Of a stretch of 51,811 nucleotides of DNA, positions 38,035-46,708 are shown piece after piece (position 1 is the first letter of the stretch; each line of letters begins with the position of its first letter). This DNA comes from CAYONQ01 sp964405375 (GTDB taxonomy: Bacteria; Planctomycetota; Phycisphaerae; Sedimentisphaerales; Anaerobacaceae): contig CAYONQ010000008.1 in assembly GCA_964405375.1 (NCBI GenBank), positions 1 through 51,811 of the forward strand, in the 5' to 3' direction. The notes beneath the pieces were generated by a model, which was given only the letters and a program-made list of their open reading frames with translations, was not told the DNA's origin and ran no database searches. Both the position numbers and the translations under genes were made by a program.

Positions 38035-39735
38035 TTATACGATCGCTATCAGATAGACCGCGAGAATGATTAAAGCGACGCAAGCCCAGCCCGCCAAAAA
38101 CCCGAGTACCGAGGTGCGGGTCGGGATTGATATCTCGATGTTCGTGTTCGGGAAGAGCTTTCTTTCCGCCGGCACAACCGCGCCCTCAGGCAAAGTGCAG
38201 GGGGCAGGAACCTGCTCGCCCGGCTTAACAGGCGTTCGCAGCAGTGCATAGAAGTTGTCGAGTTTCTCCTTTGCCACCGGTTTTGTCAGCACGCTTACGA
38301 TAATCCCTGCCAGTAACCCTGTTACCAGGTAGAAAATCATTTGCCAGGGCAGATAGATTTCCGGTTTTCCGGCCTTTATCATTATGAACCTGACCGACTC
38401 ACTTACCGGCAGGTTAGCCATCCAGGAGACAAAGAAGGACTGGGTTGTCAGCCACCAGGCCCCGAAAGAGGTCAGCGTAGCCGCCCAGGCGCCGGCTGGC
38501 GTGGTGCGCCGCCAGAAAAGTCCAAGCCAGAATGCGAGGCCCATCATCGATGCGATTACCCAGAATATCTCAAGCCCTTTTACAACGCCGGGCAGCCAGT
38601 ATGCAAAAACCACTCCGCCTGCTACTACCGCTATCGACATTATTCGTGCGACAAAAACGTAGTGTTTTGCGGTTTTGTCGGGAACTAATCGTTTATAGAA
38701 GTTTTCGGTAAGCAGCCCCGAGGAGGCAATCATAAACGAGTCGCAGGAGCTCATCACGGATGCCAGGATTGCGGCCAGGAACAGCCCGAGCATGCCCGGC
38801 AGGATTTTGGGCAGGAATTCGCCGGCGACCGCTCCGAAGACCTTGTCCGGCTCGATTTGTCGGCCTGCAAAATAGACCACGGCGGCAAGGCCGGTAAGGC
38901 ACCACGGGATGGTGCATAACCGCTTGGTCATTGTTCCGAACATAAAGCCGACCCGCCCTTCCGTCTCTGTCTTGCCGGCGGCACAGTTACCCATAGTGTG
39001 GGGCTGGGTCACGATGCCTACCAGGGCGTTCAGGGCGATAATGGCAATATAGAAAAACCCGATTTCGGCCGGGGCAACAAGGGAAAGCATATGCGGGTCG
39101 GTAATTGCCTGACGCATTTCCGCCAGTCCGCCTACCGCGTTCAGTATCAGCGGAAGGAGCAGAAACGAGAAGATAATCGTCAGGATGCCCTGGATAAAGT
39201 CGGTTATGATGGCGGCGGACAGCCCGCCGGCAACGCCGTATACCACGAATATCACCGTCATAATGGCGATGGCATAATCGGAGGTAATCAGACCGCCGGT
39301 GCTGGCGGCGATGACGGCGCTGGAGCCCTTGAGCATCACGCCGATATTGACCACCAGGTTCAAGCTGCCGACCACGGCGAACAGCATTGCAACGCTGGGA
39401 TTGAATCTGGCCTCGAAGGCATCGGCGGTGGTTATGGCCCTGAAGCGCCTGAAGACCGGTGCAATCAGCCAGTAGAACGGCGTTACCGGCAGCCACAGCC
39501 ACTGGTACCAGATGCCGGAGAGGCCGTTGGTAAAGCTCTTTGAGGCGACGCTGACGGCCTGGTCGGAATGGGTGCCCGTGCCGAACGAGTGCATCATCAT
39601 CATTGCCTTGCCGAACCTGCGGGGCATAAAGAAATCGCCGATGTTTTTTATTCTTTTTGCGGCCCACAGGCCGATAGCGGTGATACCGATGAAGTAAATT
39701 ACCAGCACGATGCCATCTGCTATACGCAATCCCAT
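38035..39735 (-). CDS. sodium:solute symporter (SSS family)
   Basis: 566 residues with about 13 helices. SSS features: N-terminal helix with LVIYFIGITAIGLWAAKR, GTGTHSDQAVSVASKSF, a helix with GGLSAAIITDFIQGI, and SCDSFMIASSGLLTENFYKRL near the sodium site. Ends in a Pro-rich cytoplasmic loop and a final helix. It should import a sugar, sugar acid or amino acid with Na+; the neighbours point to a sugar acid. First gene of the minus-strand region, with AAGGAG upstream of the ATG. Confidence 0.88.
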   Translation of the reverse strand: MGLRIADGIVLVIYFIGITAIGLWAAKRIKNIGDFFMPRRFGKAMMMMHSFGTGTHSDQAVSVASKSFTNGLSGIWYQWLWLPVTPFYWLIAPVFRRFRAITTADAFEARFNPSVAMLFAVVGSLNLVVNIGVMLKGSSAVIAASTGGLITSDYAIAIMTVIFVVYGVAGGLSAAIITDFIQGILTIIFSFLLLPLILNAVGGLAEMRQAITDPHMLSLVAPAEIGFFYIAIIALNALVGIVTQPHTMGNCAAGKTETEGRVGFMFGTMTKRLCTIPWCLTGLAAVVYFAGRQIEPDKVFGAVAGEFLPKILPGMLGLFLAAILASVMSSCDSFMIASSGLLTENFYKRLVPDKTAKHYVFVARIMSIAVVAGGVVFAYWLPGVVKGLEIFWVIASMMGLAFWLGLFWRRTTPAGAWAATLTSFGAWWLTTQSFFVSWMANLPVSESVRFIMIKAGKPEIYLPWQMIFYLVTGLLAGIIVSVLTKPVAKEKLDNFYALLRTPVKPGEQVPAPCTLPEGAVVPAERKLFPNTNIEISIPTRTSVLGFLAGWACVALIILAVYLIAIV

Positions 39736-39950
39736 AGTTATGTGCTCCTTACGTTTGAAATTTTAGCATGACAAAGAATACCGCTTTTCCGTCTTTTTTC
39801 ATTTCATAATGACGATGGAAAAAGGGTTTTAACACGGTTTTGCCGGTGCCGGCATTATAGAAAAAACGCCGGCGAAAACAAGGAATGAAAAAGTTTTTTT
39901 CGCTGCGCCGTGAGGCGTCCTGTGGACTTCTGTTAGAAACAGCCGTTTTT

Positions 39951-39993
39951 TGCTCGTCTCGGCGTAGACTTGCCGAGCCGTAGCCGGACGGGC
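39951..39993. repeat. CTCGGCGTAGACTTGCCGAG repeat
   Basis: Non-coding copy of the element found inside uxaE at 34734-34770, differing at a few positions. It lies upstream of the symporter gene. Confidence 0.7.
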
Positions 39994-40086
39994 ATTGATG
40001 CGGGCAGAGGTTTTTTATTATCCCGGATTTCCCGGATGAAGTTGTGCAAACCAAATAAAATTTGTTAGAATAGAGCTTTTCCATTA

Positions 40087-40317
40087 AGGCGGTTTACTTT
40101 GTGCAAAAGTAGGCTTTAGCTATGACAAAGTAAGTGTGATATGCCATATATCAAGTTTAATCTATCGTAGATAAAGCGTTATCCGTAATAAATAAGGCTT
40201 AATATGTCGCAGATGAACGGTGTTCTGCCACAGATGAAGCGTTATCTGCCATAAATGAAGCGCCAGTTGTAGCATATTAAGCGTTATATGTCGCAAATGA
40301 AGCGAAGTAATCTATTT
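40087..40317. repeat. degenerate 21-bp-period tandem array
   Basis: About eleven units with exact 21-base phasing, starting at 40087, 40108, 40129, 40150, 40171, 40192, 40213, 40234, 40255, 40276 and 40297. Best-conserved units begin ATGAAGCGTTAT and continue CTGCCATAA or ATGTCGCAA. Unit edges are diverged, as in an old array. The period is two helical turns and seven codons; stops occur in most frames, so it is unlikely to be coding. It lies between the symporter and an AT-rich accessory segment. Confidence 0.75.
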
Positions 40318-40347
40318 ACACTTGGCTAACGGCTAACAAAACGGTTT

Positions 40348-40851
40348 TCACTTAGGCGACAGTATATTATAAATAAATGCCTTAAATTGGTCGAGCCATC
40401 CCAAGTAAGAAAAAATTGCAAGCAGCGCCGCAAGAAAGAAAACAAGAGCGTAAATAAATGCTGACGTTTTCTTGAATATCCGGCGTTTTCTTTCTTTTCT
40501 GGCTATTTTCGCTATATCGTGAAGCTTTTCTACGACTTCCCGTGCAAATCCACGAAGTCTGGCATCCTCAAAGTAACCGGCGTCAGGATCTTTTTCGAAC
40601 AAGCTGTCTACCAGCTTCGCTTGCTTTAGCACCTCTCCAAATTTCTCACTAACTAACTTTCCTACCTCTGGTATCCCTCCTAACAGGGTTACTACAACAT
40701 CGTCCATCTGTTTTTGAACCATCACAATGAGTTGCGCGTGGTGGCCAACCATTTTCAGTTCGGATGGCACACTGCCATCTTTCCACTCGTCGAGCGCATT
40801 GGCGACTTGCTCGATGGACTTGATTTCGTCGATTGTTAATAAATTCATCAT
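40348..40851 (-). CDS. hypothetical tail-anchored-like membrane protein
   Basis: 167 residues. Soluble helical N-terminus (IDEIKSIEQVANALDEW, QKQMDDVVVTLLGG), a basic stretch (ARKERKRRIFKK) and one strong transmembrane helix near the C-terminus (SAFIYALVFFLAALLAIFSYL). No family recognised. GAGG lies upstream of the ATG pair at 40851. Base composition is clearly AT-richer than that of the neighbours to the left, consistent with acquired DNA. Confidence 0.6.
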   Translation of the reverse strand: MMNLLTIDEIKSIEQVANALDEWKDGSVPSELKMVGHHAQLIVMVQKQMDDVVVTLLGGIPEVGKLVSEKFGEVLKQAKLVDSLFEKDPDAGYFEDARLRGFAREVVEKLHDIAKIARKERKRRIFKKTSAFIYALVFFLAALLAIFSYLGWLDQFKAFIYNILSPK

Positions 40852-41271
40852 TTAAACCTCGCATAACACAAATTTTTATCAAAAGCCTCTATAAGAAACT
40901 AGACCGTTAAACGACCGAATTCTAAGAGAATTTAGAAATTTCGTAAAATTTTTATCACATTCCAATAGTGCCAAGGGCACCGCTATTCCCTGCCAAACAA
41001 CCTGGTGCAGAAAATGCCTTTGCTCAGCGGCAAGAAACAGCGTATAATCCGAATTGACAAGTAAATAGCTTTATTGCACTGAATTTTTGGCGTTTTGGTC
41101 GAAACCAGCAAATTTTGAAATCCACGAACGCATAAAAGTTGGTGCTCCTGGCAACAGGGGCGCTGCTTGCGTGTCTTTCGTTAGGCTCTGGTGGGCCTGA
41201 GAGAAGCACGATGTATCGGTGCCCTTTTTTGGTGCACTGCCAAGTACCAAGTGTTTGTAAGGCATGACGTT
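40852..41271. other. intergenic region between divergent accessory genes
   Basis: 420 bases. A TTGACA word is at 41054-41059 but lacks a good -10. Short words CCAAGGGCACC..GGTG and CAACAGGGGCGCTG look like hairpin fragments without T-tracts. No gene or clear promoter can be supported. Confidence 0.35.
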
Positions 41272-42465
41272 ATGGACGACCCAAACATAAACGACCAACT
41301 TTTGACTGTACCCAAGCTTGCTGAGGAATTAGCCAGTGACCCTTCATTCGTCTATGAAATTGGATTAGACGAATTCTCACATTCCGAGATAGTCCAAAGA
41401 TTGACGTTGGTTATTGGCTTTGTCTTTGCAATGTATAATACAGCAAAGTCAATATTTAAGAGCTTGGAATATCCAACTTTGGACGATAAGTTCATAGAGC
41501 TGATATATTCTCGCATACGCCTTATGCCCGAGATAGTTCAAAGCGAACCAGAACCACGAGATTATGCAAAAGAATGTTACAGCACGGCCAAGAGAAGAAT
41601 ATACGAGTCAGCAAGGAACTGGGGTGATTTGACCTTATATGAACAGTTCTTTGAGATTTGTGTTCGTGTATTTCTCGAAGAAATGAAAATTGATAGACCC
41701 GACCTTTATTTATCAATGCCCGAATTTGAAGAAATATCATCTCGTAGTATCATGACTAAAATATTTAAGGGTATTTTCTCAAATATAAAGTGGGAACTTG
41801 TCAACAAAGCTGAGCTAACACAAAGATGTAAGTTGTCAACTAAAAAAGGACTTGGCCCAGAATCATCGCTTAAGGAATTTCCACTACTATATTTGTACTT
41901 TGATAATTTTAGTGAAATTGTGAAAGTCTGGAATCAGGGATGTTTAGAAATATGGAAAGATGATATTGATATTCGTAGTGGAAGGATTTTACGTGATGAG
42001 ATAATGAAGGATGAAAAGCTTTTTCTTGAACTTTATAAGAATAATCTACTAAGACTGAAAGTCAATCGTGATACTGAACTCAGCCGAGACATCGAAAAAA
42101 TTTATTGGGATAGGATTATTCATCCTGAGAAATTCGCACATGAATTATCTTCCAGTTCAGATGCTGATGAAGAATTGGTAGCATATATGAAAGAACTCCG
42201 AAATAAGATTGATGTTGATATTGAAGCAATCAAGCGGAGATATGGATTAGCCAACAAAGCAAATTTAGAGAACCGTAACGTCCCAGGCTGTTACAAACAT
42301 AATGACATTGACAGACAGAAGGACAAGAGGCTAACGCGGGCTGAAAAACTAATTACTGTTTTGTATTATTATGAAGGAATGGCAGTAAAAGAGATTGCAG
42401 CAACGCTGGATTTATCCGAAGCTTGTGTTTCGCAAATCCTTAACCGCCTTGAGTCTGAGATGTAA
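41272..42465 (+). CDS. hypothetical protein with C-terminal sigma-70 region-4 domain
   Basis: 397 residues from ATG 41272 (TAAGG upstream; the GTG frame from 41191 is less likely). The first 340 residues are helical and unrecognised (ELIYSRIRLMPEIVQ, LPLLYLYFDNFSEIVKVW). The last 45 (LTRAEKLITVLYYYEGMAV, then KEIAATLDLSEACVSQIL) match region 4 of FliA-type sigma factors, the helix-turn-helix that reads the -35 box. Regions 2 and 3 are absent, so it is not a complete sigma factor. The AT-rich composition and the homologous 73-residue gene next door suggest a linked pair. Confidence 0.6.
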   Translation: MDDPNINDQLLTVPKLAEELASDPSFVYEIGLDEFSHSEIVQRLTLVIGFVFAMYNTAKSIFKSLEYPTLDDKFIELIYSRIRLMPEIVQSEPEPRDYAKECYSTAKRRIYESARNWGDLTLYEQFFEICVRVFLEEMKIDRPDLYLSMPEFEEISSRSIMTKIFKGIFSNIKWELVNKAELTQRCKLSTKKGLGPESSLKEFPLLYLYFDNFSEIVKVWNQGCLEIWKDDIDIRSGRILRDEIMKDEKLFLELYKNNLLRLKVNRDTELSRDIEKIYWDRIIHPEKFAHELSSSSDADEELVAYMKELRNKIDVDIEAIKRRYGLANKANLENRNVPGCYKHNDIDRQKDKRLTRAEKLITVLYYYEGMAVKEIAATLDLSEACVSQILNRLESEM

Positions 42466-42503
42466 ATAAGGAAAAGGAGAAGGAAAAAATCGAGACAAAA
42501 CTA

Positions 42504-42725
42504 ATGAGCTACAAGGAAGTTGACGCTCAAAAAGAACACTTAAAGGATTTTCTTAGCGGTTTGACACGGCCTGAGAAATTGATTGTTGTTCTGTATTATT
42601 ACGAAGAATTAACAATGGCGGAAATTGCAAAGACATTAGAATTGCCGGAGTCCGAGGTTGAGAAAATGCGCTCTTCAATCATTGCTCGCTGCAAATCTTA
42701 TTTGCAAGAGAAGGGATTGCTATGA
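42504..42725 (+). CDS. stand-alone sigma region-4-like HTH protein
   Basis: 73 residues: LTRPEKLIVVLYYYEELTM, then AEIAKTLELPESEVEKM, the same region-4 helix-turn-helix as at the end of the preceding gene, with HTH residues about 38-60. It overlaps the next gene by four bases (ATGA), so the two are translationally coupled. The ATG at 42504 lacks a canonical Shine-Dalgarno, although purine-rich AAGGAGAAGG lies 25 bases upstream. It may modulate RNA polymerase or act as a small repressor. Confidence 0.7.
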   Translation: MSYKEVDAQKEHLKDFLSGLTRPEKLIVVLYYYEELTMAEIAKTLELPESEVEKMRSSIIARCKSYLQEKGLL

Positions 42726-43135
42726 ACCGAAAGCAACTGGTTTCTATGTGGTGCGGGATATTGGCTATTGTATTCTTTGCTCTTGTTATGGTTCGGCTGC
42801 CCCACTTGGTTCCCTACGCTAACTTTTGTGTGTACGTGTTTCTAATAACCCTCGTAACGAGCGGTCTGATTTATACTTTCAGAGACAAGAAAAGACCAGA
42901 AGGCAAAGCAAGGAGACCTACGAATGTAATACGTGGATTAAAGAGAATTACACTTGTTTTATCTTTGCTTTCTGCTTTATTATTCTTAGTTTTTGGAATA
43001 CTCAATGCTTTGTATGGCGAATGGAATGATGTACCCTCATGTCTGTTTGGATGCTTGGCAGCTTTTTGTGGTGTTTGGATTATTTACTGCATTATCCGTT
43101 GGGTGATAAAAGGTTTTTATGTTGATATAGGATGA
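42722..43135 (+). CDS. small membrane protein, function unknown
   Basis: 137 residues with four predicted helices (SMWCGILAIVFFALVMV, FCVYVFLITLVTSGLIY, LSLLSALLFLVFGILNAL and CLAAFCGVWIIYCIIRW) and a basic loop in the middle. It overlaps the sigma region-4-like gene by four bases. Such HTH plus membrane protein pairs often form anti-sigma-like or sensor modules, but nothing in the sequence shows this directly. Confidence 0.6.
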   Translation: MNRKQLVSMWCGILAIVFFALVMVRLPHLVPYANFCVYVFLITLVTSGLIYTFRDKKRPEGKARRPTNVIRGLKRITLVLSLLSALLFLVFGILNALYGEWNDVPSCLFGCLAAFCGVWIIYCIIRWVIKGFYVDIG

Positions 43136-43236
43136 GACTTGCGAAAAAGCTGAGGAGCCGGCAGTTTATTTGCTGCTCGGCTTTGGTGTGCTGATGTTTA
43201 GAAAATGATGCTGACTTTTTGGGATAAGGAAATTCT

Positions 43237-43653
43237 ATGAAAGATAAGTCAAGCATACTGAAAATCGGGATAGACTTGGATGACACAATTACCTATTGCC
43301 CCTCGTTTTTCTCTATGATGACCAGTGCAATGCAGAATATGGTAGAGATTCACATTGTTACTAATAGAGAGCAAGCACAGGAGTCCGAAGCTGGAATTAG
43401 GAAGGAACTTGACGAGCTTGGTATCTGTTACCATCATTTGGTTGTTACTGACAAGAAAGCTGAGTACATTTTGAAAGAAGGCATCACCGTCTTTTTTGAT
43501 GATACCGATGAATACTTTATAAGCTTGCCCGAATCCGTTACAGTATTCAAGATGAGGGAACCTTGGAATTTTGACTTTGAGAATCACGTTTGGTTATACA
43601 CTAACGAAACCGGCAAGTATATTGAAAACCTCAGCCAAAGACTGGGTACATAA
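43237..43653 (+). CDS. HAD-superfamily hydrolase, minimal
   Basis: 138 residues. KIGIDLDDTITYCPSFFSMM near the N-terminus is HAD motif I (DLDDT); HIVTNRE is motif II (Thr); ILKEGITVFFDDTDEYF carries motif III/IV acids. No cap domain, so it resembles nucleotidase or polynucleotide phosphatase-type small HADs. AGG-rich bases precede the ATG. Substrate unknown; AT-rich like the other accessory genes. Confidence 0.72.
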   Translation: MKDKSSILKIGIDLDDTITYCPSFFSMMTSAMQNMVEIHIVTNREQAQESEAGIRKELDELGICYHHLVVTDKKAEYILKEGITVFFDDTDEYFISLPESVTVFKMREPWNFDFENHVWLYTNETGKYIENLSQRLGT

Positions 43654-43976
43654 CAAATTGAATGGAATATATTTCCCCGAACAACCACCCTTTTACTGCT
43701 CGGCTTGGGATGTTTGGCTTTACGAAGAAAACACAGGGCAAAATAGCTTTGAGTGTTAATGCTATCTCTTTTTCTCATTCTTTTCCCGTTGAATCGCTCC
43801 TGCCTCGCCGTGGCTCCGGCACGGCGGTTCGGATTTTCTCCAGAGTTTTCATTACCGATACAATTTGTTCTCTCTTTTTTACTTACTCAAACTGACCGTT
43901 TTGTCCGTACCTATAAACGCAACTCACCTTTTGACAAGGTATTATGCGCCATAAAAACAATAATAAAATCAGCCAT

Positions 43977-44003
43977 CCAGCACTTAAAATCTTTAAGTGC
44001 TGG
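43977..44003. repeat. perfect palindrome CCAGCACTTAAA / TTTAAGTGCTGG
   Basis: A 12-bp perfect inverted repeat with a three-base loop (ATC). No T-tract follows. It abuts the 46-bp repeat copy at 44025. Confidence 0.8.
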
Positions 44004-44024
44004 GTTCGACAATTTTGCATTTTA

Positions 44025-44070
44025 CACTTTGATTTTTACATTTTCAAACTGACCATCGGTCAGTTTGAGG
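44025..44070. repeat. second copy of the 46-bp CAAACTGACC hairpin element
   Basis: Identical over 46 bases to 33006-33051, including the 10-bp hairpin. The similarity extends a few diverged bases to the left (TTTTRCACTTTG context). Confidence 0.8.
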
Positions 44071-44171
44071 TTTTAAATTTGGTGCGTGCACAATCTCCGA
44101 CAATGTCAAATATTTTCCAACTTCCTCTCTCAACTCAAAACCTTGTACCCGCGCAGAGCTTGCCCTGCTTG

Positions 44172-44211
44172 CCCCGTCCCAAACAAATTCTTATCGTCGT
44201 TTGGTACGGGG
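44172..44211. repeat. CCCCGTCCCAAAC / GTTTGGTACGGGG inverted repeat
   Basis: 13-bp arms with one mismatch (44172-44184 and 44199-44211) around a 14-base loop. Another dispersed-type palindrome in the repeat desert. Confidence 0.6.
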
Positions 44212-44514
44212 AGCGAAGTCGAACGGGCGGGTAAGAGCAAAAATCCATTTTTTCAAATTCTTTTTATCTCTTTCCACATAAGCATTTACAAATTTATACC
44301 ATTTCGAAAAACCCGCGTTTTTCGCTCCATTTGCGCAAGTTCACCCTAATTATAAAGGGTCGCGTTCTCTTCGAACCACCCTGTAAAAACCAAATTGTCA
44401 ATTAGGAACACTCATAATGGTTGCCGAAGCTCAAACTTGTGCCATAGGTATAATCACCATCCTCAACATCCTCGTTGCTCTATATTTGTCGAGAGTCCTC
44501 TACAAATCCACCCT

Positions 44515-44715
44515 TTTTATGCAAAACAAACCCAATTTGCTTAAACGCCAAATGAACGTAAGTTCAGTTAATACAATGAACTATGAGCTACGAACTATGA
44601 ACTATTTTATGCAAAACAAACCCAATTTATCCCTACCGAAGGGGGATCAAACCCAATACAAAGCCAAAACAAACCCAATTTATCCCTACCGAAGGGGGAT
44701 CAAACCCAATTTTAC
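44515..44715. repeat. ACAAACCCAATTT / TACCGAAGGGGGATC repeat array
   Basis: AACAAACCCAATTT occurs four times. A longer unit with TTATCCCTACCGAAGG and GGGATCAAACCCAAT occurs twice (about 44620-44655 and 44677-44713). An ATGAACTATGAGCTACGAAC copy of the GTTCATAG family is embedded at 44575-44608. The translated words MQNKPNL and KTNPI mark a repeat type I associate with Phycisphaerae draft genomes. Confidence 0.75.
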
Positions 44716-44864
44716 CCCATTGGAGGCTTACAACGAGCATCTAACGGGGGGAAGGTCCGAAAAAGTAGAAAATGTTCTCAAAGGACACGTCAAAATAGCC
44801 GATTATTCATCGGACTATTTTGGGACTTTATTCCTGGCTTAAACTCCGGTTTGGAGGCCGGCGT

Positions 44865-46046
44865 ATGTATGACAAGCATTTCAGTTACGGTGATGCGCTG
44901 TGTTTTGGTTGGGATGTGATGAAGCGGAACTTCTGGTTCTTCGCCGGCGCCTGCATCATCACGTTCCTGCTGTCTTTGACGGGGCAAATTCTCCAGAATG
45001 TTATGGAGAATTTCCCTGGTGCAATTCCGGCCTTTCTTATTCTTCCGCTGATTGTTGTCGGCCTCATAGTCGAAGTCGTAGTGGCAATAGGCCTAATCAA
45101 AATAGCACTTGGTTTCTGTGATAATCAGAAGCCCCCGCTTTCCACCCTCTTTGATGCGCGCGGCTGCTTCTTCAACTACGTAGGTGCGGCCATTGCCTTT
45201 GGCCTTGTTGTAGCCAGTCCCATACTGCTGACTGTCTTGCTTATTGTATTGATGTCCCGAACGGCTGTCCTGCCTTGTCTTGCCATTCCTGTCTTTTTCG
45301 CAGCCGGTATCGTGACAGTGTTTTTATCAATTAAGTACAGCTTGTGTTTCTACTTCGTTGTTGACAAGGGTCTTGGTCCTATCAATGCACTTAAAGCCAG
45401 CGGTAGAACAACAATGGGTGCCAGATGGCGGCTGCTTCTCTTTGACGGTCTGTGCGGCCTTGTAAATCTTTTGGGATTCATCTGTCTTGGTCTCGGCCTG
45501 TTGGCTACATTTCCAACTGTCTTAGTTGCGCTCGCACTGGTCTATCGGTGGTTGTCCCAGCAGACACCCGGCCTTGCCGAGCTCGGTATAGGCGAACCTG
45601 CTGTCCAGCCCGCTGGCCATACTGCCGAAGGCCTCCCTATTGGGCCCCCTTCCGCCGTTGGCTCAGGTGAGCTACTTGGTCTTGGTGTCAGACTTGCTAT
45701 CGGCACACCTGTTGCACCGCCGCCACAGTCCGTTCCTGATGTCGCCCCCAATACATCAGGCAGGAAAAATCTCTTCTTCTTCCTCGTCATAACAGCAGGT
45801 ATTCTCATCCTCATCGTCGTCCTTATCTACAGCTTCTTGCCGGACGTTAAGCAGGCTATTGTTCAACCCTCACATATGCGGGTCACCGCCATATTGTATT
45901 CCGATAGCCCATCGTGCATAATTGATGGTGAAATAGTCAAAGAAGGTCAAACTGTAAAAGGCGCCACGGTCGTAAAGATACATAGAGACAAAATCGAATT
46001 TGAAAAAGATGGACGGAGGTGGACTCGATCTCCCAGCCCCCCGTAG
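44865..46046 (+). CDS. polytopic membrane protein with C-terminal soluble tail
   Basis: 393 residues from ATG 44865 (GGAGG eight bases upstream; the frame from 44820 starts in repeat DNA). YGDALCFGWDVMKRNFWFF at the start is followed by about six helices up to residue 245, a Pro-rich linker, one more helix (LFFFLVITAGILILIVVLIYSF) and a small soluble end (VTAILYSDSPSCIIDGEIV, EGQTV, KDGRRWTR). That end resembles C-termini of pilus or type II secretion accessory proteins, only by pattern. Function unknown. Confidence 0.6.
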   Translation: MYDKHFSYGDALCFGWDVMKRNFWFFAGACIITFLLSLTGQILQNVMENFPGAIPAFLILPLIVVGLIVEVVVAIGLIKIALGFCDNQKPPLSTLFDARGCFFNYVGAAIAFGLVVASPILLTVLLIVLMSRTAVLPCLAIPVFFAAGIVTVFLSIKYSLCFYFVVDKGLGPINALKASGRTTMGARWRLLLFDGLCGLVNLLGFICLGLGLLATFPTVLVALALVYRWLSQQTPGLAELGIGEPAVQPAGHTAEGLPIGPPSAVGSGELLGLGVRLAIGTPVAPPPQSVPDVAPNTSGRKNLFFFLVITAGILILIVVLIYSFLPDVKQAIVQPSHMRVTAILYSDSPSCIIDGEIVKEGQTVKGATVVKIHRDKIEFEKDGRRWTRSPSPP

Positions 46047-46090
46047 AAGATGGGTGATGAGTCGGTTGTCCGTTAGTCAACATTCCAGAC

Positions 46091-46111
46091 CAGCGGATTG
46101 AACATCCGCTG
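46091..46111. terminator. weak hairpin after the membrane protein gene
   Basis: CAGCGGAT / ATCCGCTG (8 bp, 5-base loop) about 45 bases after the stop codon. Only a short CTTATT follows, so termination is possible but unproven. The rest of 46047-46339 shows no gene. Confidence 0.3.
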
Positions 46112-46339
46112 CTTATTGAAGCCATAACGTATGGTTTTCGCTTAGCGAGTCAGAAGGTTTAATAGTGCCGATACATTGGTCATTTGCAGTTAAGGCGCTC
46201 TGTGTCTATAAGCGTGCCGGCGGCTTTTTATGCTTGTAAAACCGTTCAACCCTTGATTATAATCTAAAAAGTGGTTGTAGTAAGGCAAGAAACGCACACC
46301 AGCCGAATGCCAAGAATTGCTTCTGCTACAACTACTTAG

Positions 46340-46411
46340 GCCAACGTAGCTCAACGGTAGAGCTCTGGTTTTGTAAACCAGTGGTTGTCGGTTCGAATCC
46401 GACCGTTGGCT
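46340..46411 (+). tRNA. tRNA-Thr (anticodon TGT)
   Basis: 72-base cloverleaf: GCCAACG / CGTTGGC acceptor, GCTC..GAGC D arm, CTGGT-TTTGTAA-ACCAG anticodon arm (TGT), GTCGG-TTCGAAT-CCGAC T arm, discriminator T. CCA is not encoded. Its 3' 30 bases plus two are duplicated at 49798-49829. Confidence 0.95.
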
Positions 46412-46708
46412 TTCGAGCGATTGCGGCCCGATGCTCAATATGGGCGAGGGCCCATCTCTCTTGACATAGTCGTATTTCTCAACAGTGTAACTTTCATGCT
46501 GTGCCAAACGACAGCAGACGCAAGCACGACTGACGGGTGTACGAGGGATAAAAGAATTTCAGAAAAAAAGTGTTTTCTCATCATTTCCTCATTTTCGGTT
46601 TTGTAAAATTGCGTTCGAAAATACTCATCTGGGTGTACATCCTATGTAGGGCGGCCTGACCACGGCGGCAGGCTGCCAAGTTTGGTCTTTCGCATAAGGA
46701 GATTTGAA

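Larger units (their letters stand above)
43654..44864. other. repeat desert without credible genes
   Basis: About 1.2 kb built largely of dispersed repeats: a GCCGTGGCTCCGGCACGGC palindrome near 43808, CAGTTTGA-family fragments, the CCAGCACTTAAA palindrome, the 46-bp element, a CCCCGTCCCAAAC inverted repeat and the ACAAACCCAATTT array. Open frames here (for example 44417-44842) are translations of those repeats. A promoter for the 44865 gene is not evident. Confidence 0.7.

Noticed and set aside
39749..40084. 111-codon minus-strand frame upstream of the symporter
   Set aside because: Contains the CTCGGCGTAG repeat as ASLRRDEQK-like text and overlaps the symporter leader; no Shine-Dalgarno or family pattern.
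40087..40317. CRISPR array
   Set aside because: Units are contiguous without unique spacers, have a 21-base period, and there are no cas genes.
40320..43660. Integron gene cassettes with attC sites
   Set aside because: GGCTAAC words are present near 40326 but do not meet the attC core consensus, no paired imperfect palindromes follow each gene, and no intI is present.
44417..44842. 141-codon plus-strand frame
   Set aside because: Its residues (MQNKPNL repeated, YPYRRGIKPNF twice) are translations of DNA repeats; no ribosome site and no protein-like composition elsewhere.
46461..46490. TTGACA promoter for the PepSY gene
   Set aside because: The -35 at 46461 is perfect, but the best -10 (TGTAAC) needs a 19-base spacer, so it was not listed as a feature.
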